From positions 199,501 through 263,500 of the forward strand of contig JAJOZX010003304.1 in assembly GCA_023014485.1 (NCBI GenBank): a stretch of DNA of 64,000 bases, read 5' to 3'. A program made the position numbers and the translations under genes. The notes below the pieces were generated by a model that did no database searches, was not told where the DNA came from, and was given only the letters and a program-made list of their open reading frames with translations. Positions 54,280-64,000 of the stretch are shown one piece after another (position 1 is the first letter of the stretch; every line of letters begins with the position of its first letter). This stretch comes from Bathynomus jamesi (lineage: Eukaryota; Arthropoda; Malacostraca; Isopoda; Cirolanidae).

Positions 54280-54362
54280 TGCTGTGTGTTGCTTGCCATC
54301 ACTAGTAACTGAACCTGGGACCAGTGAATTCAGTCAACAATGCTTACCACTATAACATATAA
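54280..54362 (-). repeat. tRNA-derived SINE head (2)
   Basis: The minus strand reads TTATAGTGGTAAGCATTGTT (A-box-like) and, about 35 bases later, CCCAGGTTCAGTTACTAG (close to the B-box consensus GGTTCGANTCC). Same orientation as the relic at 54155-54240. Not a complete tRNA. Confidence 0.5.
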
Positions 54363-54365
<3 letters not shown>

Positions 54366-54423
<58 letters not shown>

Positions 54424-54434
54424 CACACACACAC
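54366..54434. repeat. (TA)n then (CA)n microsatellite
   Basis: About 55 bases of TA followed by a short ACACAC run. Confidence 0.95.
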
Positions 54435-54613
54435 TACATAAAGTCACGCATCATAGGAAAATACATTGTTTTATTTATTCAAAATGATTCCCACTATCTC
54501 AAAACATGTTTGTAAGCAAAAAAGCAGGTTTCTTTGAATGTTCAACATATTTGGCCTGATGGAAACTAAACACATTGCTTAGGTTCCTATGATGTGACAC
54601 TTTATGGACACCC
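54435..54613. mobile_element. Tc1/mariner-type MITE
   Basis: CTACATAAAGTCACGCATCATAGG at the left corresponds to the mirror of CCTATGATGTGACACTTTATGG...ACACCCTG at the right (to 54613). The left terminus is eroded by the CA repeat. Non-coding. Confidence 0.6.
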
Positions 54614-54952
54614 TGTATGTATATGTATATATATACACACGACTATTTTACTTTTGAAAACATATTCCAACCAGTTACCATTATGGAAATGTTACAAGTT
54701 ACAGTATTTCCTTCTTGCAGCTATTCCATTTATTTATATATATATACACCTCAACCTCATTGATGTTCCATATTCACACTTCCAAAATTTACATAACTTT
54801 TACCTCAATCTATTGATAAACCATTATAAAAATTTCAGACCTCTACATAAAATACTTTTTCCACAGCCTGAGGGAACAATGAGGTATGGTGAAAAAAAAA
54901 TGAATATCAAACTGAGAAAATTTTATTATTCACATCTTATCAACAAACATGA

Positions 54953-55900
54953 TCAATACCTTTTCTTCCACATGATACATTTTCTGATTTCTGCTAATGT
55001 TATTTTGTCCCAACATTCCAGTATTCTTGTCTTTAATTGCATTTCTGTAAACTTCTCTGTTTGGCCTTCATAAATCTTCTCTGCTAGTGTGTTCCATATG
55101 CAATAATCCATAAGATTGCAATCAGGTGATTGCGGGAGCCAGTCATTTTTTCCAAAGAAGTTGACATTACATGACATTACATTCTGTTGTAGATAATTGT
55201 GTGTGAACTTGCTGGTATGAGCTGTAGCACCATCTTGTTGGGAGTATGAAAGTTTCCATAATACAGACACCAACAATCAGGCAAAAGATTCTCCTCTAAG
55301 AGATTTACATAGGTTTCTGAATTAACTTTATTTTCTGAAATTAAATGAATTTTCATCTTCCCATTCCACGATACACCTGCTAGTATCATGATTTTTTTGA
55401 AAAACTGACTTGTCTGGTGGTAAAATCTCGATGGAGGAATGTCTTTCTTATGCCAACCATAATCATCATCATTCCAGGAGTCTTGAGCAATCTTGATGGT
55501 GAAATCTTTTTCATCTGTAAAAACTTTTAACATCATTGGATGAAAATCTATATAGCAATTTTCTACAATGAATTTTTCTTTTAGCTCTTACATTGCTGTC
55601 ACATCTTGAAACACAGATCCTTTTAAATGCTTTAAGTCCTACCATTCTCTGCATGGAACTTTGACTGATACCTAAATTTCTTGCAATTTTCCTCTGAGAG
55701 CAGTGTGACCCAGGTCAATCTTCTTAAGATAGGCACATCATTTTAATCACTGCTATTATTGTCTTGAGTGTAAACTGTTTTAGGCCAACCACTTCCACGC
55801 TTCCATGCTGTCGAACCAGTTGCTTTAAGTTTTTTAAGTTTTCTATTCATAGACATAAGTTATTCCTGGAAATTCCCTCAAAATGCTTGCCCCAGTCCAT
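54953..55900 (-). pseudogene. Mariner transposase, main part (downstream of the hAT insertion)
   Basis: Continues MVLTNSEKAVIEKCFLEK (58710-58655) across the insertion as RWTGASILREFPG, then ATGSTAWKRGSGWPKT in broken frames. The better kept part has KVFTDEKDFTI (first Asp), AGVSWNGKMKIHLI, KVNSETYVNLLEENLLPD, YSQQDGATAHTSKF (second Asp) and WLPQSPDCNLMDYCIWNTL (third Asp). A 10-base direct duplication (ATGACATTAC twice at about 55160) alters the spacing between the last two Asp. Frameshifts and stops make it inactive. Confidence 0.75.
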
Positions 55901-55908
55901 CTTTTTTC

Positions 55909-58649
55909 TAGGGGTGCACCGGATATGAATTTTTCATATCTGGCTGGATACAGCCATATCTATCCGGCCAGAAATATATTATTAGGCACCGTATTATTTT
56001 TACACTCATATTGCTATGTTTTGTTTTGCATTGGGGACAAGTGCCCCCCAAATATAAGATAAATAATAATTTAAGTATATTCAGATGTTTGTTTTGTTCT
56101 CTTTCAGGTTCTTGTGTTGTATTAAACTATTAAGTATTAATCATGACAAGTTTTGTGTGGTCACTGTATACAATAAATGATCCTAGCAATATCACTGCAA
56201 AGTGTAATACTTACCAAAAGATTATCAAATGTGGGACGGAGAAAGGTGGCCAAGAGTCTTTTAACACAACACCTCTTCATAATCATTTGAAGATTAATCA
56301 CCCAAAAGAGTATGCTGAAGCCAAAAACGAAAATGACAAAAAAAGAATAGCTGCAACTGAATCAAAGGAAATAGGCATAGATAGAATACGGGCTAGACCA
56401 TCAACTTCTACTGGTAGTACTCTGAAAGAAAAGAAAATGGACCAAATGAGTAAGCAGATCTCAATAGAGGAAAGCTTTTCATCAAAAAAAATATGGGACA
56501 TCAATGACTCCAGGTCTGTGATGACACCATAAAATTGGCATGATGATGGCTTTGGACAACCAGCCATTTACTTTAGTTGAAGATGGTTTTATTGATCTAA
56601 TGGCCTACCTCCAACCCAGATATCTCTTACCGAGCAGAAGGTACTTCTCTGATACTGTAATTCCTCTTCTTTATAACTCAGAAGCTGGAAGTAGTAAAGC
56701 ATGTCAGCTTTTCTTCAGATATATGAACATGCACAACCTCTCAAGAAAGTTTTATATCATTATCAGGTCACTGGATAGGTAAAGATTTTGAAAGCTATGA
56801 TGCTGTGCTACATGCCTCTCATTTCTCAGGGTCACATACTGGCAAGAATATATCTGAAAAGTTTCACTATGTGGGATAGTTGGGATCTTGATGCAAATAA
56901 GAGGAATTTATTGGTGAGGGATGGAGCTAGTAATATGGCTCTTGGTAGGGACCTGGCTGAAATACCTTCAATACACTGCAACATTCATTCACTCCAACTA
57001 GTTATTAGTGACTCAATTATGGTTCAGAGGAGTGTAATTGATATCCTTGCAAAACATCACCACCTTGCAACTCGCTTTAATGATTCTCCTTTGGCCTGTA
57101 AAATCTTGGCAGCAAAATCTTGAGCATCTCCTATTGGTTCAAGATGTCCCAACATGTTGGAACAGTGCATATTTGATGCTAGAAAGATTATATAAATTAA
57201 AAATTCCAGTGCAACTGTATTTGGCTGATCATAGTGAATTACCTACCATCACATCCTTCGAGTGGACACTGATACAAAATCTCCTTAAAATATTATAACC
57301 ATTCTTTCAACTCAGGAAATGAGTTCAGAAAAATCAACTTTGTCTTCCATAATCCCAAGCATTTGTATTTTACAAAGATTGGCCATGATGACCAAGGTGT
57401 TCAAACAACAGAGAGAGAACTCCTGACTTCTCTTCGAGCGTGTTTCTTGTCGGACAGTAATGATGGGAAGTCTTTGAACATAATGAAAAACAGGGCTTAT
57501 GTGACTAACTGCAATAGATCTGTGATATAAGTTATCTTTCTTTCAACAAGATCAAAAAGAGTAGGCTAAATCCTGGCTGATTGAAGTAGTCATAGGTATT
57601 GAAAATTACGAAGGTGGTAATGATTCTAATGAAAATGAAAGTAAAGGTAATGAAAGTGGAAGCGAAAGAAGCTCAAATTCCAGTTCTCCTATGCGAAAGA
57701 GGAAAGACGAAGAGGACATTCTTGAAGCATGTTTTATGGAGATCACAAAAGGAGAGCAATCTGGGGAAGTAAGTTACAAGAGAAGGAAGGTTGAAAAAAA
57801 GACTACTCCTGTTCTACTGATTGCAGGGGAGTTAGACCAATATGCATCTGAACCTCTTGTAGATAGAAAACACTGTCCAGTTCAAATTTGGAAGGAGGAC
57901 CAATTTCCTCTCCTTAAAACTATTGTTTCAAACCTTCTCTGCACACCCACATCCTCTGTATTTTCAGAGAGAATGTTTTCTGAATATGGAAACATCTATG
58001 AAGCAAGGCAATCCCAAATATTGCCTAAAAGAGGAGAAATGCTCTTATTTCTGCACCACAATGGAAAAAAAGTTCTAAACCACTGTTGTTGAATTTTTTT
58101 TATTCTGAAGACCTCCAGGCTGAATGGCAGCATCTGACCTACACAATACTACCCTCCATTCATTAATTTCATTCCAGGCATTTTATATTGTATTCAATGT
58201 ATTGTTTTACATTTGTCAAGCTTGTAATGTTTTGTATTGTTTTGAGAATAAAGGGAAAAAAGGAGAAAAAAGAATGGAAAGCAAGTGCAGGGGTCTAGCA
58301 ATATTTTACTCTTTTTAAAAAATTTAACACCTAGACATTTTTATAAAAAGCTCTGATTATATTAATACAACTGTAATCGTTAAGGATGGACAGATGTTTT
58401 ATTTATTCTTGTCATCAGTATTGTGTTGATTTAATATAAAAAGGTGTTGCTGGACTGGTTTAGGGGTGGGCCCTGGAGGGCTTTCCATTTTTTTGTATAT
58501 AAATTATTTGTAATGTGTTGTTATATTATGGCAGATTTTCATACAGGTGTTAATTTTCTAATATCTTGGCCTATATCCGGCATATCCAGCTGGATATGAC
58601 CCATATCCTGCCAGATACCGGATACTTCACAATATCCAGTGCACCCCTA
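55909..58649 (+). mobile_element. 2.7-kb hAT element with perfect 8-bp target duplication
   Basis: The ends TAGGGGTGCACCGGATAT and ATATCCAGTGCACCCCTA lie between copies of CTTTTTTC (55901-55908; 58650-58657). CATATC/GGATAT-rich subterminal repeats lie at both ends (55915-55980; 58570-58640). The transposase on the plus strand is decayed but ordered. Inserted in the coding sequence of an older mariner. Confidence 0.93.
56143..58092 (+). pseudogene. hAT transposase, decayed
   Basis: Frame 1 (56143-56532) has a BED finger: SFVWSLYTINDP, AKCNTYQKIIKCG, LHNHLKINHPKEY. Frame 2 (56540-56782) has FTLVEDGFIDLMAYLQPRYL, the usual post-BED segment. The core (56788-57298) has WDLDANKRNLLVRDGASNMA (catalytic Asp region) and IHCNIHSLQLVISDS (Cys-x2-H, hAT insertion domain). 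The C-terminus (57691-58092) has WKEDQFPLLKTIVSNLLCTP, TSSVFSERMFSEYGN and KRGEMLLFLHHN, the dimerisation domain. Several stops and frameshifts separate them. Full family length when summed. Confidence 0.85.
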
Positions 58650-59030
58650 CTTTTTTCTAAGAAACACTTTTCAATCACTGCTTTTTCACTATTAGTTAGA
58701 ACCATAATTTGAAGGGTAAGTTTAAAAAAGAATATTTAAGATGGGCATAGCCTACATCATCTAACAGATTATCCATAGGCTAAGGAAACTACAAGTCTTA
58801 GAATAGTTGCCATGCACAGCTATACACATTTAGGATTTAGGATATTCATTTTTTCACCATACCTCATTGTTCCCTCAGCTGTAGAAAAAGTATTTTATGT
58901 AGTGGTCTGAAATTTTTATGATGACTTATCAATTGATTGAGGTAAAAGTTATATAAATTTTGGAAGTGTGAACTGCATATTTTTGAAGTTATTAATGTTC
59001 AAATCTCAAGGCATTTTTTGGGGTCACCCA

Positions 59031-60844
59031 ATATATATATCAAAACCTATGGTAAAATTATTGAATACCCAGTTAGGTTCATTGAATGCCTAGTTAGGTC
59101 AACTGTACACCCTTGATGATTGGTTAGGTTGTCATGATATTTTCGTTAAAACAGAATATTTTTGCTACCTGCACAAAGGGTGGGTTCTTTCCTAGTATAT
59201 ATATATTATTGGAAGAGTCTTTATAACCTTAAAGCATTAAATAAGTAAGGAACCTATATCATTATGTACAAACCTGTTAAAAATCAGTGGATGCACGAGA
59301 GCCACTAGGGTCGCACAAATAGCAAAATGTTCACCACTGTTGCCAGTCTACAGAATTCACACACACAAGTTTTAGATTCTGAAAGCTCCCCAATCTGAAG
59401 TATCATATTTAAAGCCCAATATATGTTTAATTACAAGGATACTATTTCCATGAAAACCATAAGCCTTACTACAAATTTTCATTTTAGTCATCATCCAGGC
59501 TGGAAAAATGCATTGTTGAGACCTTAGTGCAAAATTAAGACTGCATTGTATGCATACCAGTCAATGTAGAAATTAAATTTTATAATTATGAAATCTCAAT
59601 GCATATTGTTGGTGTTCAGCAATATTACAGTTTCTTCAAGCATAAAAGAAATGTTTACTGCAAATAACATTTTAACAGATTTTGATTTTCTAATGGTACA
59701 ATTACCATTTAGTCATGATGCAAATCCAAATAGGTTTCAAAATTTATAGCATGTTCAAAATTCAAAAATTCAATGCAATCAAGACATTCTTAACCTTAAT
59801 TAAACTTATTCATTTGCAAAATTCTTAACAGGAATCTGCACTCTTCATATGGTATTTTCTTCCCTTCAATCATTGTATTACATCATCTATAAACTAATAT
59901 ATTTATATTTCCTTTACAGTTACTCATTGAAATGTTTGTTTTCCAAGTTTACTAAACCTTGTAAATCCAAACAAATATAAGACTTCAACCAAATTAAATT
60001 TATTACCAAAAAGGGTTGAGTAAATTAAGTTATTATTTGATTAGCATAACTTTATTTTCACTTGTTTATATAAAACAACCCTTTTGAATGATGTCGCAAT
60101 TTCTTCAAACACTACTTTCAGCTATATGAATGTTCTTCAAAGAAGGCAGAGTTTGAATTAACTCAAAGCAGTTTATCAAGCACCTATTGGTAAAAATTAT
60201 ACAAATTACAATATTTGCTCAGTAATAAAGAAATTAATTCTACCTTTTTACTGAGCAAGTATTTAAGTTACATAATAGTATTTAAATTTCTTAAATCTTC
60301 TAAACACTAAATGACTAATAAATAGAAATGTATTTGCTTTATCCAATTTCAATTTTTTTTCATCACATACTTTTCACTTTCTCAAAATGTGTCAATTTAA
60401 TCACTGCAGAATAAAGATCAAAGCATATTACTTTATGTAGGCCTTATACAAGGTTTTTGGCCTATGGCATTAGATCACTTCAAAATTTAATTCCAATTTT
60501 ATAATTTTTATTAACAATGCAGAGAGAAAGATGGTGTAATTCTAGAGGAAAGTCTCTTCATTCCAGTAAATGGTATAGAATTTGTTTTGAACCTGAAAGG
60601 AATTAAATTTATTTCTAAAGGACACTGCTAAAAGCAAAAGACAGTATGATTAAAGTTTGAAAGTTTCAAAGCAAATTAAGAACATGAACTATGTCAGAAC
60701 ATTAATGTCCCTGCCTTTTTATGACACTTTTAGTGCAAGAACCTGTCTTCCTTGTGACACTGTCTTGTGGTCATCCATGTGAATGTGAAGTTTCAGCAAT
60801 TTATGTTTAGTTGAAAAATTATGGCTGGCAGAATCTACCATTTT
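59031..60844. other. 1.8-kb region without recognised features
   Basis: AT-rich; three short copies of AGTTAGGTT/GGTTAGGTT lie at about 59070-59130. No coding motif, long repeat or terminus seen. Confidence 0.4.
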
Positions 60845-61675
60845 CTGGGCATCAGCATTGGACAAATTTAGCCAATTCTATCACCAATTTTTTTAAGTTT
60901 TAAAAATTATTACAAAAATTCTATAGGTATTTATAGAAAATTGACAATACAAAAACGACTTTGTGATAATTTGTTCTCATTTCAAAGTAATTATATGAAA
61001 ATATTTTACATTCACAAAAAAGACAATGCTTAATAATTTAAGTTGCCCATAAATTTACATTTTCTCTAACTAGCTAATATCTGATTATAAACTATTGTAA
61101 TCTCCTACTCTATAGCTATTAATAATAATAATAATTCTATATTAAGTTCTACTTTATAATTTATAAATTAAACCATATTATATTCACTTTATTTTAAGGG
61201 TCTTAATAATTTTATAAACCCAAATTATATATTCATTTTTTCATTCAAATTGGCCACTAGGGACTTCAAATTTTGATGAAAAATTATTGTTGTTGACAAT
61301 GTTGAAGACAGAAAATACCTTCAACATAAGGAAAAACAATTACTTTAAGTATTGGTATTCAATTTATGAAAATAAAAAATTACCTATTTTATCATTTTAC
61401 CAAGTACTAAAACCATTAACATTTTAGCTACAGTACCTACTGTATACGATTAACAAATTCTGGTGCTGTATATTGTGGAGTGAGCTAAGGAAAAGCATTT
61501 AAACAAATTTGAAATGTAGCTAAAAATACAAATTGAAAGTTTTGACATTTAGATTAGTAAAATTTAAAAAGGAAATCAATATTTTTTTTTAAATCTAGGC
61601 AAAGAATCAGTATCAGCAGTTTTTCATGGAATTGGCATTGGTTAAGTTTTGGAACTGATACATCACTAGTTGGTA
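60845..61675 (-). mobile_element. Second copy of the repeat interrupted at 10939-13131
   Basis: The reverse complement matches the flanks 12988-13131 and 10939-11540 in order and without interruption, for example AAATTTGTTTAAATGCTTTTC and CAATTTGAATGAAAAAATG. The end GATACATCACTAG at about 61658-61672 corresponds to TAGTGATG at 10927. About 20-30% diverged by eye, so an old family. Confidence 0.6.
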
Positions 61676-61770
61676 GGCAGTAAAATTCATTCAAATATTT
61701 TTTATTTACAGAAAATTGTCAATATCATATTGATAATCATAATATTGGCATAAATATAACCCAAGCTCTC

Positions 61771-61792
61771 GGGGGGGGGGGGGGGGGGGGGG
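61771..61792 (+). repeat. Poly-G run (22 bases)
   Basis: 22 uninterrupted G in an otherwise AT-rich region; its exact length is uncertain in any assembly. Confidence 0.9.
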
Positions 61793-61980
61793 TGTTAGTC
61801 ATAGATTAAAAAAAAAAATGCACCATTCATTGTAATACCAAAACAAATGGATGTTAGTCGACTCTCAAGTGGACTACCAAATGAGGAGGTAACTTCCTCA
61901 GGTTGTAGTCCTGTCCACTCCTGAAGTTGAAAGTTGAAGCCTTGAATGTAATGTAGCCAATTTAAAAGGACCCTAATGAG

Positions 61981-62233
61981 CAGGGTTGTGGAGTCGGTCC
62001 AAAATTTTCCGACTCCACACATTGTAAAAAATCTAAAAATCCGACTCAGACTCCTCACATTTTAAATATACGACTCCGACTCCTCTAGTGTTTCACTCTA
62101 TAATTATCATAATAATAAGACATTTCATCACCACCACATGAATCGTCAGGTTACTTTCTAGGATAAGGGAACATTCAAATATTAAGAAGGATATTGACTT
62201 GTAGATATCATATTACGGGATTTTTATTTTTTC

Positions 62234-62310
<77 letters not shown>

Positions 62311-62499
62311 GAAAAAGATTCTCTTAAACATAATTAAGGTCTAACCAGTAGTAGTCCTACTTAAAATTGAATAACCCTTCTTAACCTAGTGGCAATAACC
62401 AGGGTTGTGGAGTCGGTCCAAAATTTTCCGACTCCAACTCCACACATTGTAAAAATTTGACTCCGACTCCGCCCTGAAACGTGCGACTCCACAACCCTG
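61981..62499. mobile_element. hAT MITE with perfect 8-bp target duplication
   Basis: The ends CAGGGTTGTGGAGTCGGTCC and CGACTCCACAACCCTG lie between two copies of CTAATGAG (61973-61980; 62500-62507). GACTCC/GGAGTC subterminal repeats cluster at both ends. An internal second terminus-like CAGGGTTGTGGAGTCGG stands at 62401, and a (TA)n microsatellite at 62238-62306. Shares its ends with the autonomous hAT starting at 62674. Confidence 0.93.
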
Positions 62500-62673
62500 C
62501 TAATGAGTATTATTTTTTGTAGAATTGTCTATAAAGAAATTGAAAAAAATCAGGGGCAGAGGATAGTTTCATAAATTAGTATATTATAGACTTGTTTTTC
62601 ATCCTTCTATTTTTTTTGCATGTTTTTTTCTAAAAATTACAAACTAAGGAAGGACATGGAGTGTACCATGATC

Positions 62674-64000
62674 AGGGCTGTGGAGTCAGAGTCATGGAGC
62701 CTGAGTCAGTAAAAATGTACCGACTCCAACCTCAATATAAATTTTAATAAAATATGTTTTTGTGTGTGATATCACTGGCAGCTATGGTGGTTAAACCACT
62801 TAAATAATAAACACAATGTTTTCCATTTCAGACACTAATGCCATTAAATCATTTTTTCTTTTCGGATAATATTTTTTATTTTTAATGCTTATTTAATTTA
62901 GAGTTCTTTCTAAATTTCATAAGTTTTTAACTTTCAAGTCTAAAACCCCTTTCACAATGGCAAAGACACTTCCAACAAAGTCTGCAGTTTTAATATTTTA
63001 CAATAACCACAGATGGGAAACATTTCGTGTGTCAGTGTATGATAGATGATGATGATAGTTAAAAATTATGTGAAGCAAAAATCAGTGGTTTTACTGGCTC
63101 TGATAAAAATGCACCAACCAGAGCATCAAATTTGAAAAGACATTTGCAGCATTTCCATCCCAAAATTTTAGAAGTTGTCATTGAGAAAGATAGTAATAAA
63201 AACCTTCCAACTACTTCAAAGTTAACAAAAGATCAGAAATCTACTGAATGACAAGCACCACTTGCAAGATTCTTTACTACAGACAAAGTTACTGTAACAA
63301 TGACCACAGAAAAGTTCAAGAAGCACATCATCAAACTGGTGGTAAGAAATGGTGTAGCCTTATCTTTATTTTCACAACCAGCCTTTCTAGGCCTAAATGG
63401 AGAAATGGCCAAGAAACTTGGAGTTTCTCTGGAAAGACAAAGTATCAGGAAAATTATAGTTGAAGAAGCCACAAATAAAAAGGAAGAACTTCGAAGAACT
63501 CTTAAGGGATGCTTCATGTTTATTAAAATGGATGCAGCCACGCGTCATAGAGCTAACTATTTTGCCATCAATGCTAGATTTGTTGATGAAAACAATAAAA
63601 TGGTAACTCGGACATTGGGAGTAAAGGACACCGAGGCGCATCATGACAGCGACTATCTTCAGAAGTTAGTGGAGGAAGTTTTACAAGACTTTGTAATTAA
63701 GAAAGAGCAGATTCTATGTATTGCCACAGATAATGCTTCAAACATGCTAAGCATGATAGAAAAGCTGAATAAAGTTGAAGAAAAAGTGACTAATGAAGAT
63801 GACATTCCTGAAGCATTCTCAAACAGCACAAACAGAACAGAGCGATGAAATTTTAGATGATATTGTTGAAGAAGCATCTAAGCTCTTTCTAATCCAACAT
63901 ATGCGTTGTGTTGTACATACATTGCAGCTAGCAATAAGAGATGGATTGAAAGATTGCCATGCAGCTACTCTGATAGGCAAGTTGAGGCAAGTAGCCACTG
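62674..64000 (+). mobile_element. hAT element, 5' part (continues past the window end)
   Basis: The terminus CAGGGCTGTGGAGTCAGAGTC is followed by GAGTCA and GACTCC words and then a transposase gene. The 3' end lies outside the window. Same terminus family as the MITE at 61981-62499. Confidence 0.8.
62957..64000 (+). pseudogene. hAT transposase with BED finger (partial, near-intact)
   Basis: MAKTLPTKSAVLIF begins a divergent start (62957). The BED half-finger reads CEAKISGFTGSDKNAPTRAS-NLKRHLQHFHPK, with the paired His; the first Cys is in a frame shifted by small indels near 63030-63060. The main frame (63300-63848) has LVVRNGVALSLFSQPAFLGL, KMDAATRHRANYFAINARFV, TLGVKDTEAHHDSDYLQKLV and ILCIATDNASNMLSMIEKLN (catalytic Asp region). 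A one-base shift near 63820 leads to EILDDIVEEASKLFLIQHMR and CVVHTLQLAIRDGL (Cys-x2-H). One stop (63249) and about two shifts are the only defects seen. Confidence 0.82.

Larger units (their letters stand above)
54755..59030 (-). mobile_element. Mariner-type element with long inverted ends, split by a hAT
   Basis: Sequence at 54767-54906 recurs in reverse at 58842-58975 (for example CATACCTCATTGTTCCCTCAG and mirror). The right end is GGGGTCACCCAATATA at about 59015-59030; the left terminus has lost about 70 bases. The minus-strand transposase starts at about 58710 and resumes at 55900 after the hAT, ending at about 54953. Confidence 0.75.

Overview
The window is animal nuclear DNA. Genes are split by GT-AG introns, several transposon superfamilies are nested in one another, and (TA)n tracts are long. 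A likely source is a non-insect arthropod such as a decapod crustacean. That rests on a p53-pathway Mdm2 gene beside DD41D mariners, a CR1-like LINE with an esterase ORF1 and Helentron-like repeats. It is an inference from content; no lineage-specific marker was found.

The one recognisable host gene is an Mdm2 orthologue on the minus strand, reconstructed here from six coding exons: 41383-41626, 41064-41200, 39687-39907, 37270-37390, 18970-19167 and 17895-18647. Together they encode about 557 residues in the order SWIB/p53-binding domain, acidic region, RanBP2-type zinc finger, C-terminal RING. Splice phases agree throughout except for one missing base in exon 4. Intron 4 (18.1 kb) is almost entirely transposons and AT repeats.

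1-17.8 kb (3' of Mdm2): the 5' end of a hAT element with GATC-rich subterminal repeats; LINE and mariner remnants; a hAT with perfect 8-bp target duplication inside piggyBac-like ends; a hAT-type element holding a head-to-tail pair of Helentron-like repeats; an apparently intact DD41D mariner inside an older repeat; a piggyBac-type MITE inside a palindromic MITE; and a GC-rich inverted-repeat element just beyond the Mdm2 stop codon.

19-37 kb (intron 4): a perfect 86-bp hairpin; a second intact DD41D mariner with perfect 36-bp ends; a DD36E Tc1-like element; short Tc1/mariner derivatives, one keeping only the DNA-binding half of the transposase; a 21-bp AT minisatellite; a nearly full-length CR1-like LINE plus a truncated sister and a different LINE; and two inverted mariner derivatives sharing one internal deletion. 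Most TA-target elements sit in (TA)n tracts.

37-46 kb holds the 5' half of Mdm2, with a 1.6-kb palindromic Tc1 derivative and an 81-bp hAT MITE in its introns.

46-64 kb (5' of Mdm2): a three-level nest at 45.9-53.3 kb in which an element with inverted arms, coding for a possible PIN-like/CXC protein, is split by a second long-TIR element with a different large protein and also carries a Tigger remnant. Then come tRNA-like SINEs, a mariner split by a 2.7-kb hAT with perfect target duplication, and a hAT MITE beside the autonomous hAT sharing its ends, which runs off the window. The split element at 45.9-53.3 kb is the best candidate for something poorly described.
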